Positions 1 through 7,048 of a stretch of DNA of 16,476 bases are shown one piece after another. Position numbers and translations under genes: made by a program. Under the pieces are notes generated by a model, which was given only the letters and a program-made list of their open reading frames with translations, was not told where the DNA came from and did no database searches. The DNA lies in assembly GCA_031265345.1 (NCBI GenBank), contig JAISCU010000344.1, forward strand, positions 1 through 16,476. Direction: 5' to 3'. This DNA comes from Bifidobacteriaceae bacterium (lineage in GTDB: Bacteria; Actinomycetota; Actinomycetes; Actinomycetales; WQXJ01). How positions within the stretch are numbered: the first letter of the stretch is position 1; every line of letters begins with the position of its first letter.

Positions 1-2542
1 AGAGCACTCCCCCATATTCGGTCACTACACCGCCGAGCCGGGCGAACGCGGGCGTCCAGCCGGTGTCGGTGAAACGGGTGACCAGGATGTCGCCGGGCTC
101 GATCCGGGCTATGTCCGCCACCGATCCGACCACCCGCGCCCGCCCGGTGACCCGCCGGGGCTGGCAGCCGTAACCGGTCAATTGCCCCGAGCCCGGCGTG
201 CCGCCCCGAGCCACCCGGCCGGTCGGAGATCCGGCCAGACCCGCGCCGATCTCCCCCACTCCCGGATAGTTGCGGAAGCCCTGGTAGTAACGCTTGTGCC
301 GGGCGACCGCGTCGCGAAGGCCCGCCTCGGTCAGCCGCCCGTCCTGGAACGACCAAAGCTCGGCGAGGGTGGTGAACCAAATGTCGGCGGCATCGTCCAA
401 GACGTCTTCCGCGACCAGACGCGCGGCCAGACGCAGCGCGGCCTGCCTGATCAGGTGGTAGTACCGCGTCGAGACGTCGCGGAACTCCTCGCGCCACCAC
501 AGCAGCGAGCGCATCTTGGCCGTCTTCCGGGCCAACCGGGCGGCGCGACGGGCGCCAAGCCGCGCGGCGAGGTCGGCCAGCGCCGCCGCATGGGCCGCCG
601 CCGCCCGCTCGGCGTCGAGGCTGGGCGCGCAATCATCGGGCAGGAGCACGGTCGCGGCCAGTTGGGCCACCACCACGCCGGGGTCCTCCGACCACGACGG
701 CGTCAACAGGTCGAGCTCCCGCTCGGAGTGGAAGCCGAACCTCTTCAGAAAGTCGGCCAGTTCCGGCAGATGGTGGTCCTTCGCCTGGGCTTTCAACCTT
801 CGCACGATGCCGTCGGGTCGGGTCCCGGTCCACCAGGCCAAGTCGTCCGGGTCGCGCCTGATAGCCCGGCTGAGGTCCCACAGCTCCGCGAACGGGGCCA
901 GGTGGGAGACCTCTCCCAGCCCGCCGATCAGGGCCAGGTACCCGGCCGCGTCGGTGTGCTTCAACAGGGCGTCCTTGAACAGCGACTGGTGCACAGTGTT
1001 GAGGAAGATCTGGGAGAAGTAGGTCGATTCCGAGCGGCGGTAGTCGTGTTCGGTGATCTGGCGGAACAGTCCCTGGATGGCGCCGGGCTCGCAGTTGTCG
1101 AGTTCCGCCAGGCGCTCGGCGTAGACGTCGAGCAGTTCAGTCTTGATCGAGGCGGCCCGGCGGCGACGGCGAGCCAACCAGACAGTCTCGGTGAGCCCCA
1201 CCCGCGCCAGGGTCCAGGCGCTCGCGGGCGTGAGACGCGTGACATGGCCCTGGCCGGTGTAGGCGCCGGCGATCCCGTACTCGGAGTCGAACTCGGCCTC
1301 CTTGTAGCCGGGGACGCGGGCCATCGCCTCCTTGACCATCGAGAGGTTCCAGTAGGGGCGCCCGAACAGCATCCGGCCGGCCTGGCGCTCGCGGCGGCGC
1401 GGCAACATGCCGGAGCCGACCAGGAAATCCGGTAGTGCGTGCCGCCAGATGTACTCGTAGCAGGACCACATCAGCGGCGGGTAGACCTCGGAGGAGACGC
1501 CGCCGTCGCGGAAATCGGCGGTGGTCCACCAATCGGTCAGCGCGGCGTAGCCGAAGCTGGTGATGGGCCGGGCCTGCAGCAGATGGACCCGCCCCGGCGT
1601 GAACGCCACCTCCAGGTCGAGGGGGAGGCCCCAATGCTCCTGGGCGCGCCAAACCGCCTGCCAGAGTTGGTCCAGCTGCTCGGGCGTGACCGGCGGCTCA
1701 CTGGTCGCGGGCCGGTCCGGGGTCGCGGTCGGGTCCGGGGTCGCCGGGCTGGGCTCTTCGAGAGTCGCTTGGTCCAGCCAGTCGTAGCGGTACCGGAAAG
1801 TGCGGACCCGGCCCTGGACCAGGTCCTCGCCCAGACCGGCCGCGAACTCGCCGACCGCCTGGGTGTCCAGTCCCGTGACGGGATCGGAGGTGAAGACCAC
1901 TCCGGAGGCGACGGCTGGGACCATGGCTTGGATCATCACGGCCATGGCGGCGTCCTCGGGCAGGCCAGCCTGGGCGCGATACGCCCTCACTTCGGGCGAC
2001 CGGCCGGAGGCGTAGCAGTCCATGACGGCTTGTTCTATGTCCTGGGCGCGGACATTCAGCCGGGTGGTGAACTGGCCTGCGAACGAGTGCGCGGCGGAGT
2101 CCTCTTGCGGGCTCGATGACCGGACGGCCCACAACAGCGGTGCCGGCGCGGAAACTGGGCCGGGAGCGCGACCCGAGGTCTGAGCGGAACCCAGTTCCGG
2201 GGCCGGAACCAGGGACGGAGCAAGGCCAGAGGCGGCCCTGCGGACTGGGACGGCGGCATCGTCCATATGGGAAGTTGACGGACGGACCTGGGCGGCGGGC
2301 GCGGCCATGGCCTGGCGCAAGGTGGCCAAAGTGGCGGCGGGGAGGCGTCCGGCGGCCAGGTCGCTCGCGGCCCAGACCTCGACGGGCAGGACCCAGCCGG
2401 GCGGCGTGCCAACGTCCAGCCCCACCAATTCGCCGACCGCGGCGGCTTTGGCGCCCACCCGCGCGGGGTCGAGGCCTGGCGTCAATGGCAGCGGCGTCAG
2501 CGGCGCCTGAGCAGCGGGTGGCGGCTCTGGCGGATGGTCCAT
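1..2542 (-). CDS. PEP-synthase-like PEP/pyruvate-binding phosphotransferase (3' end outside window)
   Basis: Continuous minus-strand frame, at least 847 residues, cut by the left edge. Seen: an N-terminal PEP/pyruvate-binding (ATP-grasp-like) domain beginning near residue 23 with VGAKAAAVGEL, the conserved AVRSSSPQED...SFAGQF segment (about 138-158), SGVVFTSDPVTG, and LLQARPIT closing that domain. A long middle region follows, then a swivelling PEP-utiliser domain with GDILVTRFTDTGW and TEYGGVL; the catalytic His normally follows directly, just outside the window. Family knowledge: such proteins (PEP synthase, rifampicin phosphotransferase) use ATP to phosphorylate a small molecule through a phospho-His. 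The start at 2542 was chosen for GGAG 6 nt upstream; an in-frame ATG at 2569 lacks a ribosome binding site. It is the third gene of the UbiA/CarS operon, so its substrate may be an isoprenoid or lipid intermediate (inference). Oddity: an Ala/Pro-rich insert at about 92-136 containing a dispersed genomic repeat. Confidence 0.85.
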   Translation of the reverse strand, partial: MDHPPEPPPAAQAPLTPLPLTPGLDPARVGAKAAAVGELVGLDVGTPPGWVLPVEVWAASDLAAGRLPAATLATLRQAMAAPAAQVRPSTSHMDDAAVPVRRAASGLAPSLVPAPELGSAQTSGRAPGPVSAPAPLLWAVRSSSPQEDSAAHSFAGQFTTRLNVRAQDIEQAVMDCYASGRSPEVRAYRAQAGLPEDAAMAVMIQAMVPAVASGVVFTSDPVTGLDTQAVGEFAAGLGEDLVQGRVRTFRYRYDWLDQATLEEPSPATPDPTATPDRPATSEPPVTPEQLDQLWQAVWRAQEHWGLPLDLEVAFTPGRVHLLQARPITSFGYAALTDWWTTADFRDGGVSSEVYPPLMWSCYEYIWRHALPDFLVGSGMLPRRRERQAGRMLFGRPYWNLSMVKEAMARVPGYKEAEFDSEYGIAGAYTGQGHVTRLTPASAWTLARVGLTETVWLARRRRRAASIKTELLDVYAERLAELDNCEPGAIQGLFRQITEHDYRRSESTYFSQIFLNTVHQSLFKDALLKHTDAAGYLALIGGLGEVSHLAPFAELWDLSRAIRRDPDDLAWWTGTRPDGIVRRLKAQAKDHHLPELADFLKRFGFHSERELDLLTPSWSEDPGVVVAQLAATVLLPDDCAPSLDAERAAAAHAAALADLAARLGARRAARLARKTAKMRSLLWWREEFRDVSTRYYHLIRQAALRLAARLVAEDVLDDAADIWFTTLAELWSFQDGRLTEAGLRDAVARHKRYYQGFRNYPGVGEIGAGLAGSPTGRVARGGTPGSGQLTGYGCQPRRVTGRARVVGSVADIARIEPGDILVTRFTDTGWTPAFARLGGVVTEYGGVL
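2248..2264 (-). repeat. Dispersed repeat 1 core inside the PEP-synthase-like gene
   Basis: Exact 17-nt copy (minus strand) of GGACGATGCCGCCGTCC, which also occurs at 9155-9171 and 10013-10029. GGACG and CGTCC can pair around a 7-nt loop. Here it is translated in frame as MDDAAVP, at the start of a low-complexity Ala/Pro/Ser stretch in the PEP-binding domain. Confidence 0.7.
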
Positions 2543-2581
2543 GTGCGGCTCCGGGGTGTCGGGGGTCATGCGGTGTCGGGG

Positions 2582-3181
2582 TCAGACGGGCGAGCGCCTG
2601 AGGTGGGCCAGGTACAGCAGGGCGTTGAGCGCCAGATGCGTGACCGAGCCGACCACGACCCAGACTACGGCAGTGGGCGCGGGCAGCGGCGTCAATATCG
2701 CTGTCAGCAAGACCAGTCCGATCACCGAGTCGGCCTGGTCCAGGATGATCAACCCGAGGCGCGCGGGCCCCTTCGCGGACTGGCCGGGACCGACCCCGAG
2801 GCGGCGTTTCCAGAACGAGTTCGGCAGTTCGAAGACCGCGTAGACCAGGCCCATGGCTGCGCCCAGGACCAGGTTGATGGCGGGGCGGTTGGCGAAGACG
2901 TCGTAGAAGCGGTCGTTCGCGGCCAGGCCGGGCGCGTGGGCCAGGATGGCGCCCCAGGCGACCGCCAGGCCGGCCCCCAGGAAGACCATCCCGACCAGCC
3001 CTTTCCAGGTCTTGTGGTGGCCCAGCACGGGGCGGCCGTCGGCCATTCTGCGACCGGCGTCGATCGGCTTGGCCAGCCACTTCGCGACCGGGGCTTTGAC
3101 CCAAGCCATGTTCAAGATCCCGGCCACCAGCACCGGCATGAGGGTCACGTAAGGCGCGGCGACGGCCCCTGACCAGGTCAT
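2582..3181 (-). CDS. CDP-archaeol synthase (CarS)-like integral membrane CTP transferase
   Basis: 199 residues, the usual size of the CarS/DUF46 family. Seen: several hydrophobic segments (about 10-28, 63-81, 101-118, 153-190), the motif GRPVLGHHKTWKG (49-61), the signature NSFWKRRLGVGPG (121-133), then LDQADS (147-152) and a terminal NALLYLAHLRR. Family knowledge: CarS activates a prenylated glycerol phosphate with CTP, giving a CDP-lipid and pyrophosphate, on the way to polar lipids; the KRRLG and Asp motifs belong to the cytidylyltransferase core. The start ATG lies 3 nt after the stop of the UbiA-like gene, implying one transcript and probable translational coupling. The true substrate in an actinobacterium is unknown, because bacterial members need not make archaeol. 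Family assignment is firm; the exact reaction is inferred. Confidence 0.85.
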   Translation of the reverse strand: MTWSGAVAAPYVTLMPVLVAGILNMAWVKAPVAKWLAKPIDAGRRMADGRPVLGHHKTWKGLVGMVFLGAGLAVAWGAILAHAPGLAANDRFYDVFANRPAINLVLGAAMGLVYAVFELPNSFWKRRLGVGPGQSAKGPARLGLIILDQADSVIGLVLLTAILTPLPAPTAVVWVVVGSVTHLALNALLYLAHLRRSPV

Positions 3182-3184
3182 CTT

Positions 3185-4090
3185 CTAGTGCCCTTGGGTC
3201 GCGAGCGAGGCGGCGATGAGGGCCACGACGGTGCCTTCGGCCACGTATTCGTACCACTGGAAGCGGTCCACCAGCTTGAAGGCGGCCGGGCGCCGCAGCC
3301 ATCGGCGGGCTTGGAACACCAGCCAGATGTACGGGACCAGGACCAGGACGGGCGACCACGGGTAGAGGCGGTAGACCAGGTAGCCGGTGGTGACCAGGTC
3401 GGCGCCAAGGATCGCGAGGATGAACCGGACCGGTCTGGCCGGGCCGAAGAGCTTCGAATAGGTGACATAGTCGGTTTCTTGTTCGGGCGCGCGGACCTTG
3501 CGCGCGATCTCCCAGACCAGGCCGGGGAAATAGAGCGTCAAGGCGATCGCCGCGTTGGGGAGGGTGAGCATTGGGATGCCGTACTTGTGGGCCGCGAAGG
3601 AGATGACGTAGAGGTTCATCACGATCTGGACCGGATTGTGCGTGACCAGCGCCAGCATCAGGTTCGGCTGGATCTTGGCTTTGGCGAAGAACCAGAACGA
3701 CATGGCCGTGCCGTAGATCGCCAGGAACGCGAACCAGGCCGGGTTGTTCATGAAGGCGATGTTGAGGGCCACGGCGGCGGCGTCCACGGTTGCCATGAGC
3801 CCTATGACGTCCTTGCGCTTGACCCGGCCATCGGCCAGCGGGCGGTCGGGGAAGAGGCGTTGGTCGGTCTCGAAATCCTTGAGATCGTCCGCGACGCGCA
3901 GCGTCAGGAGGAACGCGAAAATGGTGTATGCGCCGACGGCTTCTTGGGCTCCGATCCGGAGCGGGCCGATCTCGGTGCGGTTGGTCAACAGGACCAGGAA
4001 ATAGATCTCCGCGAACAGGATCACCGCCAGGCCCGCGCGCGGCAGGACCGGATAGCGTTCCGCCAAGTACACGTTGATCCGGCGGAGCAT
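3185..4090 (-). CDS. UbiA-family membrane prenyltransferase
   Basis: 301 residues, mostly hydrophobic, with about 8-9 membrane segments. Seen: the Asp-rich motif ADDLKDFETD (67-76), Mg/diphosphate binding in UbiA enzymes, followed by PDRPLADG (81-88), and a second conserved loop WEIARKVRAPEQE...YSKLFG (193-216) that replaces the classical second DxxxD, as in a UbiA subgroup. Family knowledge: UbiA enzymes move a prenyl chain from a diphosphate to an aromatic or glycerol-type acceptor. The frame is open 96 nt further upstream, but that extension translates the 61-bp repeat. ATG 4090 fits better: a -10-like TAGGAT ends 7 nt before it, so the message would be leaderless. First gene of the operon with the CarS-like and PEP-synthase-like genes; archaeal DGGGP synthase is also a UbiA member, so a prenyl-ether role is possible but unproven. 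Confidence 0.85.
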   Translation of the reverse strand: MLRRINVYLAERYPVLPRAGLAVILFAEIYFLVLLTNRTEIGPLRIGAQEAVGAYTIFAFLLTLRVADDLKDFETDQRLFPDRPLADGRVKRKDVIGLMATVDAAAVALNIAFMNNPAWFAFLAIYGTAMSFWFFAKAKIQPNLMLALVTHNPVQIVMNLYVISFAAHKYGIPMLTLPNAAIALTLYFPGLVWEIARKVRAPEQETDYVTYSKLFGPARPVRFILAILGADLVTTGYLVYRLYPWSPVLVLVPYIWLVFQARRWLRRPAAFKLVDRFQWYEYVAEGTVVALIAASLATQGH

Positions 4091-4097
4091 GGGTGCA

Positions 4098-4103
4098 ATC
4101 CTA
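4098..4103 (-). promoter_or_regulatory. Putative -10 box of the UbiA-CarS-PEP operon
   Basis: TAGGAT on the minus strand, ending 7 nt before ATG 4090. The spacing predicts a transcript starting at or next to the start codon. No clear -35 was seen. Confidence 0.4.
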
Positions 4104-4135
4104 TGGCGCTGCGGCGCGTGCCCGCCGGGCGTGGG

Positions 4136-4196
4136 GCCGAACCTGTGGATAACTCGTCGCGAACACGGGTTTGCGTCAGACGCCAACCCGTGTTCC
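4136..4196 (+). repeat. 61-bp direct repeat, copy 1, with long palindrome
   Basis: Identical over all 61 nt to 4937-4997. It starts GCCGAACCTGTGGATAACTC, which includes TGTGGATAA, the reverse complement of the classic DnaA box. It ends in a 35-nt near-palindrome (4161-4195) with arms GAACACGGGTT and AACCCGTGTTC and an inner GCGTC-A-GACGC. Confidence 0.85.
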
Positions 4197-4390
4197 GCTC
4201 AGCTGGGGCGCCGGGGCTGCGGACAACTAGCCGGACACGCGTTGGGGCCTTGCCCTGTCATGCGTGTCGGGGACGGTGGGCGATGCCGTGGGGACGGGGC
4301 AGGAGCAGGCCGGCCCATCCATGTCGCCGCCGGAGGCTGGCGGCGCAGTTCCCGGGGACCCGCACGCGGGAACTCGTCCGGTCGAGTCCC

Positions 4391-4440
4391 CTGCTCCGAA
4401 AGTCGAGCGGCTTTCCCCCGTCACGGAGCCCCGAAGCAGG
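4391..4440 (+). repeat. Palindromic unit B, copy 1
   Basis: Begins CTGCTCCGAAAG and ends CCGAAGCAGG, so the ends are self-complementary; an inner GAAAG/CTTTC pair also exists. It is about 84% identical by eye to 4644-4697. Confidence 0.6.
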
Positions 4441-4459
4441 CCGGTCGACCGGCTCGGAC

Positions 4460-4529
4460 GCGAATTGCGCCTTGACGGGGTTCGTGGCACGACCCCGGCG
4501 ACCACGAACGCCGTCCACCTGCATTTCGG
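4460..4529 (+). repeat. Palindromic 70-bp unit A, copy 1
   Basis: Differs from 4553-4622 at 3 of 70 positions; the period is 93 nt. It contains a hairpin with 14-nt arms, 4474-4487 and 4502-4515, with one mismatch and a 14-nt loop. Confidence 0.8.
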
Positions 4530-4552
4530 GTCCCCTCGCGGTCGGCCCAGGT

Positions 4553-4622
4553 GCGAATTGCGCCTTGACGGGGTTCGCGGCACGACCCCGGCGACCACGA
4601 ACGCCGTCAGCCTGCATTTCGG
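4553..4622 (+). repeat. Palindromic 70-bp unit A, copy 2
   Basis: Second copy of the 4460-4529 unit in the same orientation. The 23-nt spacer between copies is unrelated to the repeat. Confidence 0.8.
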
Positions 4623-4643
4623 CGCCCGCGACCGTCCCGCGCC

Positions 4644-4697
4644 GCTGCCGCTCCGAAAGCCGAGGCGGTTTACCCCATCACGGAGCCGCGGAGCAGG
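4644..4697 (+). repeat. Palindromic unit B, copy 2
   Basis: Diverged copy of 4391-4440 sharing GCTCCGAAAG, TCACGGAGCC and GAGCAGGC. With that copy it brackets the two A units. Confidence 0.55.
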
Positions 4698-4936
4698 CTG
4701 GGCAGCTGTTCTGCACGCGGGGATCGAGACCGCTGATTTGTACGTCTCCGGGAACACCCATAACGCGCTGACCAGCGACGATGCCGAACCGGTCGGGCGC
4801 AAATCGGTGACCTCGATGAAATCGGCGAAGCGAATCAGCGTTCTCGATGAAGAAGGGCGCGCAGAACAGCAGCCTCGATGAGCAATGGGGCGCGAATCGA
4901 CGGACTCAGCGAGGTGTGGCCGGGCGAGTGGGAGGA

Positions 4937-4997
4937 GCCGAACCTGTGGATAACTCGTCGCGAACACGGGTTTGCGTCAGACGCCAACCCGTGTTCC
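4937..4997 (+). repeat. 61-bp direct repeat, copy 2
   Basis: Perfect copy of 4136-4196, offset by 801 nt in the same orientation, including the TGTGGATAA site and the 35-nt palindrome (4962-4996). Confidence 0.85.
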
Positions 4998-5052
4998 TTG
5001 GACGCCCTGGGCGGCAGCGTGAAGCCGGGCGGGCGGCATCGGGCAGCGGTTG

Positions 5053-5058
5053 TAGGGT
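5053..5058 (+). promoter_or_regulatory. Putative -10 box of the NimA-like gene
   Basis: TAGGGT ends 6 nt before ATG 5065. No Shine-Dalgarno sequence is present, so a leaderless message starting at the ATG is likely. Confidence 0.5.
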
Positions 5059-5064
5059 GGCCGG

Positions 5065-5565
5065 ATGAACCAGACTCCGCAAGTGAACCAGACTCTACGG
5101 CGCGCCGACCGGGCCGTCTCAGCTGATGGCGAGATCGACGCCATTCTGGGCCGCTGCGAGGTTGGGCGGCTGGGCTTGTGGTCGCGCGACGAGCCGTACG
5201 TGCTGCCGCTGCACTTCGCGCATGTCCGCGCCGACGGCCGGCTGACGCTGTACTTCCACGGCGCGGGCGAGGGCCGGAAACTGGAGGCGATCGGCGAGGG
5301 CGCGCGGGCTTGCTTCGAGACCGACCGGCGAATCGGCCTGGTCGACAGCCCCAAGGTCTGTCGGATCGGGGCGACCTTCGAATCGGTGATCGCCTGGGGC
5401 CGGGTGGAACCGTGCGCCGATCCGGCCACCGCCCTGGCGGGACTGGTCGCGCTGGTGGACAAGTACGCGCCGGGACGCTCGGCGGAGTTGACGGCGCGCG
5501 AGGCCGCGCTGGTCACGGTGCTGCGGATGGTCCTGGACGAGGTGGGTGCCAAGCGGAGGGAGTGA
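5065..5565 (+). CDS. Pyridoxamine 5'-phosphate oxidase-like flavoprotein, NimA family
   Basis: 166 residues, typical of the NimA/PNPOx-like split-barrel flavoproteins. Seen: an N-terminal helix region ending EIDAILGRCEVGRLGL, then EPYVLPLHFAH, LTLYFHGAGEGRKLEAI, ACFETD, SPKVCRIGATFESVIAWGRVE, and a C-terminal helical tail. This order matches the family, where the GRKLEAI and middle strands contribute to FMN or FAD binding. Family knowledge: members bind flavin or F420 and include 5-nitroimidazole nitroreductases, but most actinobacterial members have no known substrate. It stands alone, with its own leaderless promoter. The last codons run into a decayed vapC fragment. Family is confident; antibiotic resistance is not claimed. 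Confidence 0.85.
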   Translation: MNQTPQVNQTLRRADRAVSADGEIDAILGRCEVGRLGLWSRDEPYVLPLHFAHVRADGRLTLYFHGAGEGRKLEAIGEGARACFETDRRIGLVDSPKVCRIGATFESVIAWGRVEPCADPATALAGLVALVDKYAPGRSAELTAREAALVTVLRMVLDEVGAKRRE

Positions 5566-5620
5566 CTGCGGGCTTCGGCGAGAAGACCATCGGTCCGCAC
5601 CCCAAGAAGGCGAGTCAAAC

Positions 5621-5815
5621 CTGGACCTGGCCCGCCTGGGCGCGGTGCCGTTCGCGATCACCGACACCCACACTTTGTTGGCGGGTCAGCTGGACTGGGA
5701 CCACGGCGACCCGTTCGACCGCCTGCTCGCGGCCATCGCGACAATGGAAAACCTTCCGTTCGTCTCAGCCGACCGCATCTTCAGCCAGGTGCCGGGACTC
5801 CGCTTGATCTGGTGA
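5621..5815 (+). pseudogene. Truncated VapC-type PIN toxin (C-terminal half only)
   Basis: The frame encodes LDLARLGAVPFAITDTHTLL, then HGDPFDRLLAA, NLPFVSADRIFS and terminal LRLIW. This is the C-terminal half of a PIN toxin of the HxDPFDRLL type, with the third and fourth acidic positions. The N-terminal half with the first catalytic Asp and Glu is missing, as is an antitoxin gene. The join lies just after a GACCATCGGT half-repeat (about 5585-5594). The open frame continues upstream to 5546 but that part overlaps the NimA-like gene and is not PIN-like. Probably inactive. Confidence 0.7.
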
Positions 5816-5863
5816 ACCGCCTGATCAGCCCACCGGTTGGGTGAATCCCGTGTTCAAGCCGCT

Positions 5864-5876
5864 GGACGATGCCGCG
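5864..5876 (+). repeat. Dispersed repeat 1, partial core
   Basis: GGACGATGCCGCG, sharing the first 12 nt of the 17-nt core, 48 nt after the vapC fragment. The surrounding 5816-6052 holds no other recognised feature, apart from TGTACT at 6041-6046, 6 nt before the next start, which could be a weak -10 box. Confidence 0.45.
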
Positions 5877-6052
5877 TGACCGCCGCCGCGATCCCGCACG
5901 TCACCTCCCGGACTACTCAGGCGCCAGACAGTTCGGGCACAAGGCGGTTCGGACGTCGGGCAGCGCCCGCGGCAACGGAGTCGGCATCAGACGGCGCGCC
6001 GCCGCTGGGTTCACCACCACTGCCCAACACGCACCCCGGGTGTACTCGGGCC

Positions 6053-6310
6053 GTGCCGACGACGCTTCCTCGCACGCAGATCACCCACGTCCCGCGGGTC
6101 CAGCGCATCATCGACGCCGGGCGCCGGTGGTACCCCGACGCGACCCCGGCCACGATCCTGGTCAACCTGGCCGAGGAACGCGTGAACGAGCGCCTGCCCG
6201 AACCGCCTGAGCCACTCGGCGACCCGAAGAAACGCAACGGACTGACGGTCATGCCCGGTGCCGGAGTCTTGACGACGCAGATGGTCTTGGACGCCCTCGG
6301 TGAGGACTGA
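6053..6310 (+). CDS. Antitoxin of a PIN-type (VapBC-like) module
   Basis: 85 residues from GTG 6053. Seen: TTLPRTQITHVPRVQRIIDAG near the N-terminus, followed by helices with TPATILVNLAEERV and a charged Pro-rich tail. This resembles antitoxins found directly upstream of PIN toxins; I cannot assign a fold firmly, though the first half could be a DNA-binding segment. The gene ends inside the toxin gene: the TGA at 6308-6310 overlaps the toxin start by 11 nt, so the two are translated together. Role by family: binds and neutralises the toxin and represses the operon. The frame is open to 5837 but that extension crosses repeat 1 and has low-complexity composition, so GTG 6053 is preferred. No good ribosome binding site; a leaderless start is possible. 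Confidence 0.7.
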   Translation: MPTTLPRTQITHVPRVQRIIDAGRRWYPDATPATILVNLAEERVNERLPEPPEPLGDPKKRNGLTVMPGAGVLTTQMVLDALGED

Positions 6311-6725
6311 CCTGCCGGATGTGAACGTGCTCGTGGCTCTGTTCATGGCCAATCACGAGCACCACGACCAGTCCCACGAATGGCTGTCCGGCACTCAAGG
6401 GTTCGCGACCACCCCGTTCACCGAGGCGGGTTTGGTGCGAGTGCTGATGACCCGCACCAGGGCGACCGACCCGCTTCCCGCGGCCCAGGCCCTCGACCGA
6501 TTGCGCGAGTTGCGCGGGCTCGCGTGCGCGGTCTTCTGGCCCGACGACACATCCCTGGCGGATCGCCGGGCCATCACAGCCCACCTGGCCGCGCCTCGAC
6601 AGGTCACCGACACCCATCTGCTCAACCTGGCGATCGCGCGAGGCGGTCGGCTCGTGACTTTCGACCGAGGGATCGCTGCGCCTGTCAACGCCAGGAGCCG
6701 GAGGAATGTCCTCGAACTGGCCTGA
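6300..6725 (+). CDS. vapC: VapC-family PIN-domain ribonuclease toxin
   Basis: 141 residues from GTG 6300. The PIN domain is complete: D7 in PDVNVLVALF, E42 in TEAGLVRVLM, D104 in VTDTHLLNLA and D122 in LVTFDRGI. These four acidic residues coordinate Mg in PIN nucleases. The length is usual for VapC. By family it cleaves RNA and slows growth when its antitoxin is degraded. It overlaps the antitoxin gene by 11 nt, the classic coupled layout. No sign of damage, so this module looks functional. Confidence 0.85.
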   Translation: MRTDLPDVNVLVALFMANHEHHDQSHEWLSGTQGFATTPFTEAGLVRVLMTRTRATDPLPAAQALDRLRELRGLACAVFWPDDTSLADRRAITAHLAAPRQVTDTHLLNLAIARGGRLVTFDRGIAAPVNARSRRNVLELA

Positions 6726-6855
6726 GCCGGGGACCAGCAGGACGGAGCGCAAGTCCGGAATTGCCCCCTCCCCCTGGCAGGCCCGTCAGCGTCGGGGCCG
6801 CTCGGGTAGTGTGCTGCGAGGCATTCGGCGCCACGGAGGAGGAAAGGAGAGACCC

Positions 6856-7044
6856 ATGTCCAAGAAGAACCCGCGCCCGCCCAAACCGTGGGCCATCCCC
6901 AACCCCGAACTCGCCCGCGCCATGCAAGAACTGCGCCGCAGCAGCGCGACCTCGCCCCACCGCTCCCGCGCCGACAAACCGACCCGCGCCGAGGCCAGGC
7001 GCGAAGCCGTCCAAGACTCGGCCAACGAGGGTCGCGAACGCTGA
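6856..7044 (+). CDS. Small basic conserved protein, copy 1 (unknown function)
   Basis: 62 residues from ATG 6856, with a strong ribosome binding site (AGGAGA, 5 nt before the ATG). The protein starts MSKKNPRPPKPWAI, then NPELARAMQELRR, SATSPHRSRADK and TRAEARREAVQDS. It is very rich in Arg, Lys and Pro, with no membrane segment and no domain I recognise. A near-identical copy lies at 8900-9088 and a truncated one at 8305-8427. Copies 2 and 3 each face a ribbon-helix-helix antitoxin gene convergently; copy 1 faces the PIN/excisionase-like module. The first half could bind nucleic acid or be a small partner protein, but that is only a guess from charge. Conserved coding sense and a strong RBS argue that it is a real gene. 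Confidence 0.7.
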   Translation: MSKKNPRPPKPWAIPNPELARAMQELRRSSATSPHRSRADKPTRAEARREAVQDSANEGRER

Positions 7045-7048
7045 GAAA

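Larger units (their letters stand above)
4197..4936. other. Gene-free repeat island between the 61-bp repeats
   Basis: No convincing gene in 740 nt. Open frames here cross the repeats, contain duplicated low-quality peptide and lack recognisable domains. The layout is unit B (4391-4440), unit A (4460-4529), unit A (4553-4622), unit B' (4644-4697), then about 240 nt without recognised structure. It looks like a block of palindromic intergenic elements. Confidence 0.6.

Noticed and set aside
182..1435. Long plus-strand open frame opposite the PEP-synthase-like gene
   Set aside because: Antisense shadow of a GC-rich gene; Gly/Arg/Val/Gln-rich and without domain, whereas the minus-strand frame has clear family motifs.
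1698..3359. 553-codon minus-strand frame
   Set aside because: It overlaps three recognised genes out of frame and is Arg/Gly/Pro-rich, a GC-skew artefact.
4157..4175. SOS (LexA) box in the 61-bp repeat
   Set aside because: CGAAC-N4-GTTTG is one base off the actinobacterial consensus, but it is part of a longer palindrome and has no SOS gene next to it.
4391..4697. CRISPR array
   Set aside because: Repeats are 70 bp with only two copies and there are no cas genes; unit length and spacing do not fit.
3188..4771. 527-codon plus-strand frame
   Set aside because: Antisense to the UbiA-like gene and then crosses the repeat block; no domains.
4227..4967. 246-codon minus-strand frame
   Set aside because: Its only internal duplication comes from the 70-bp DNA repeats; frames through palindromic repeats are often open in GC-rich DNA.
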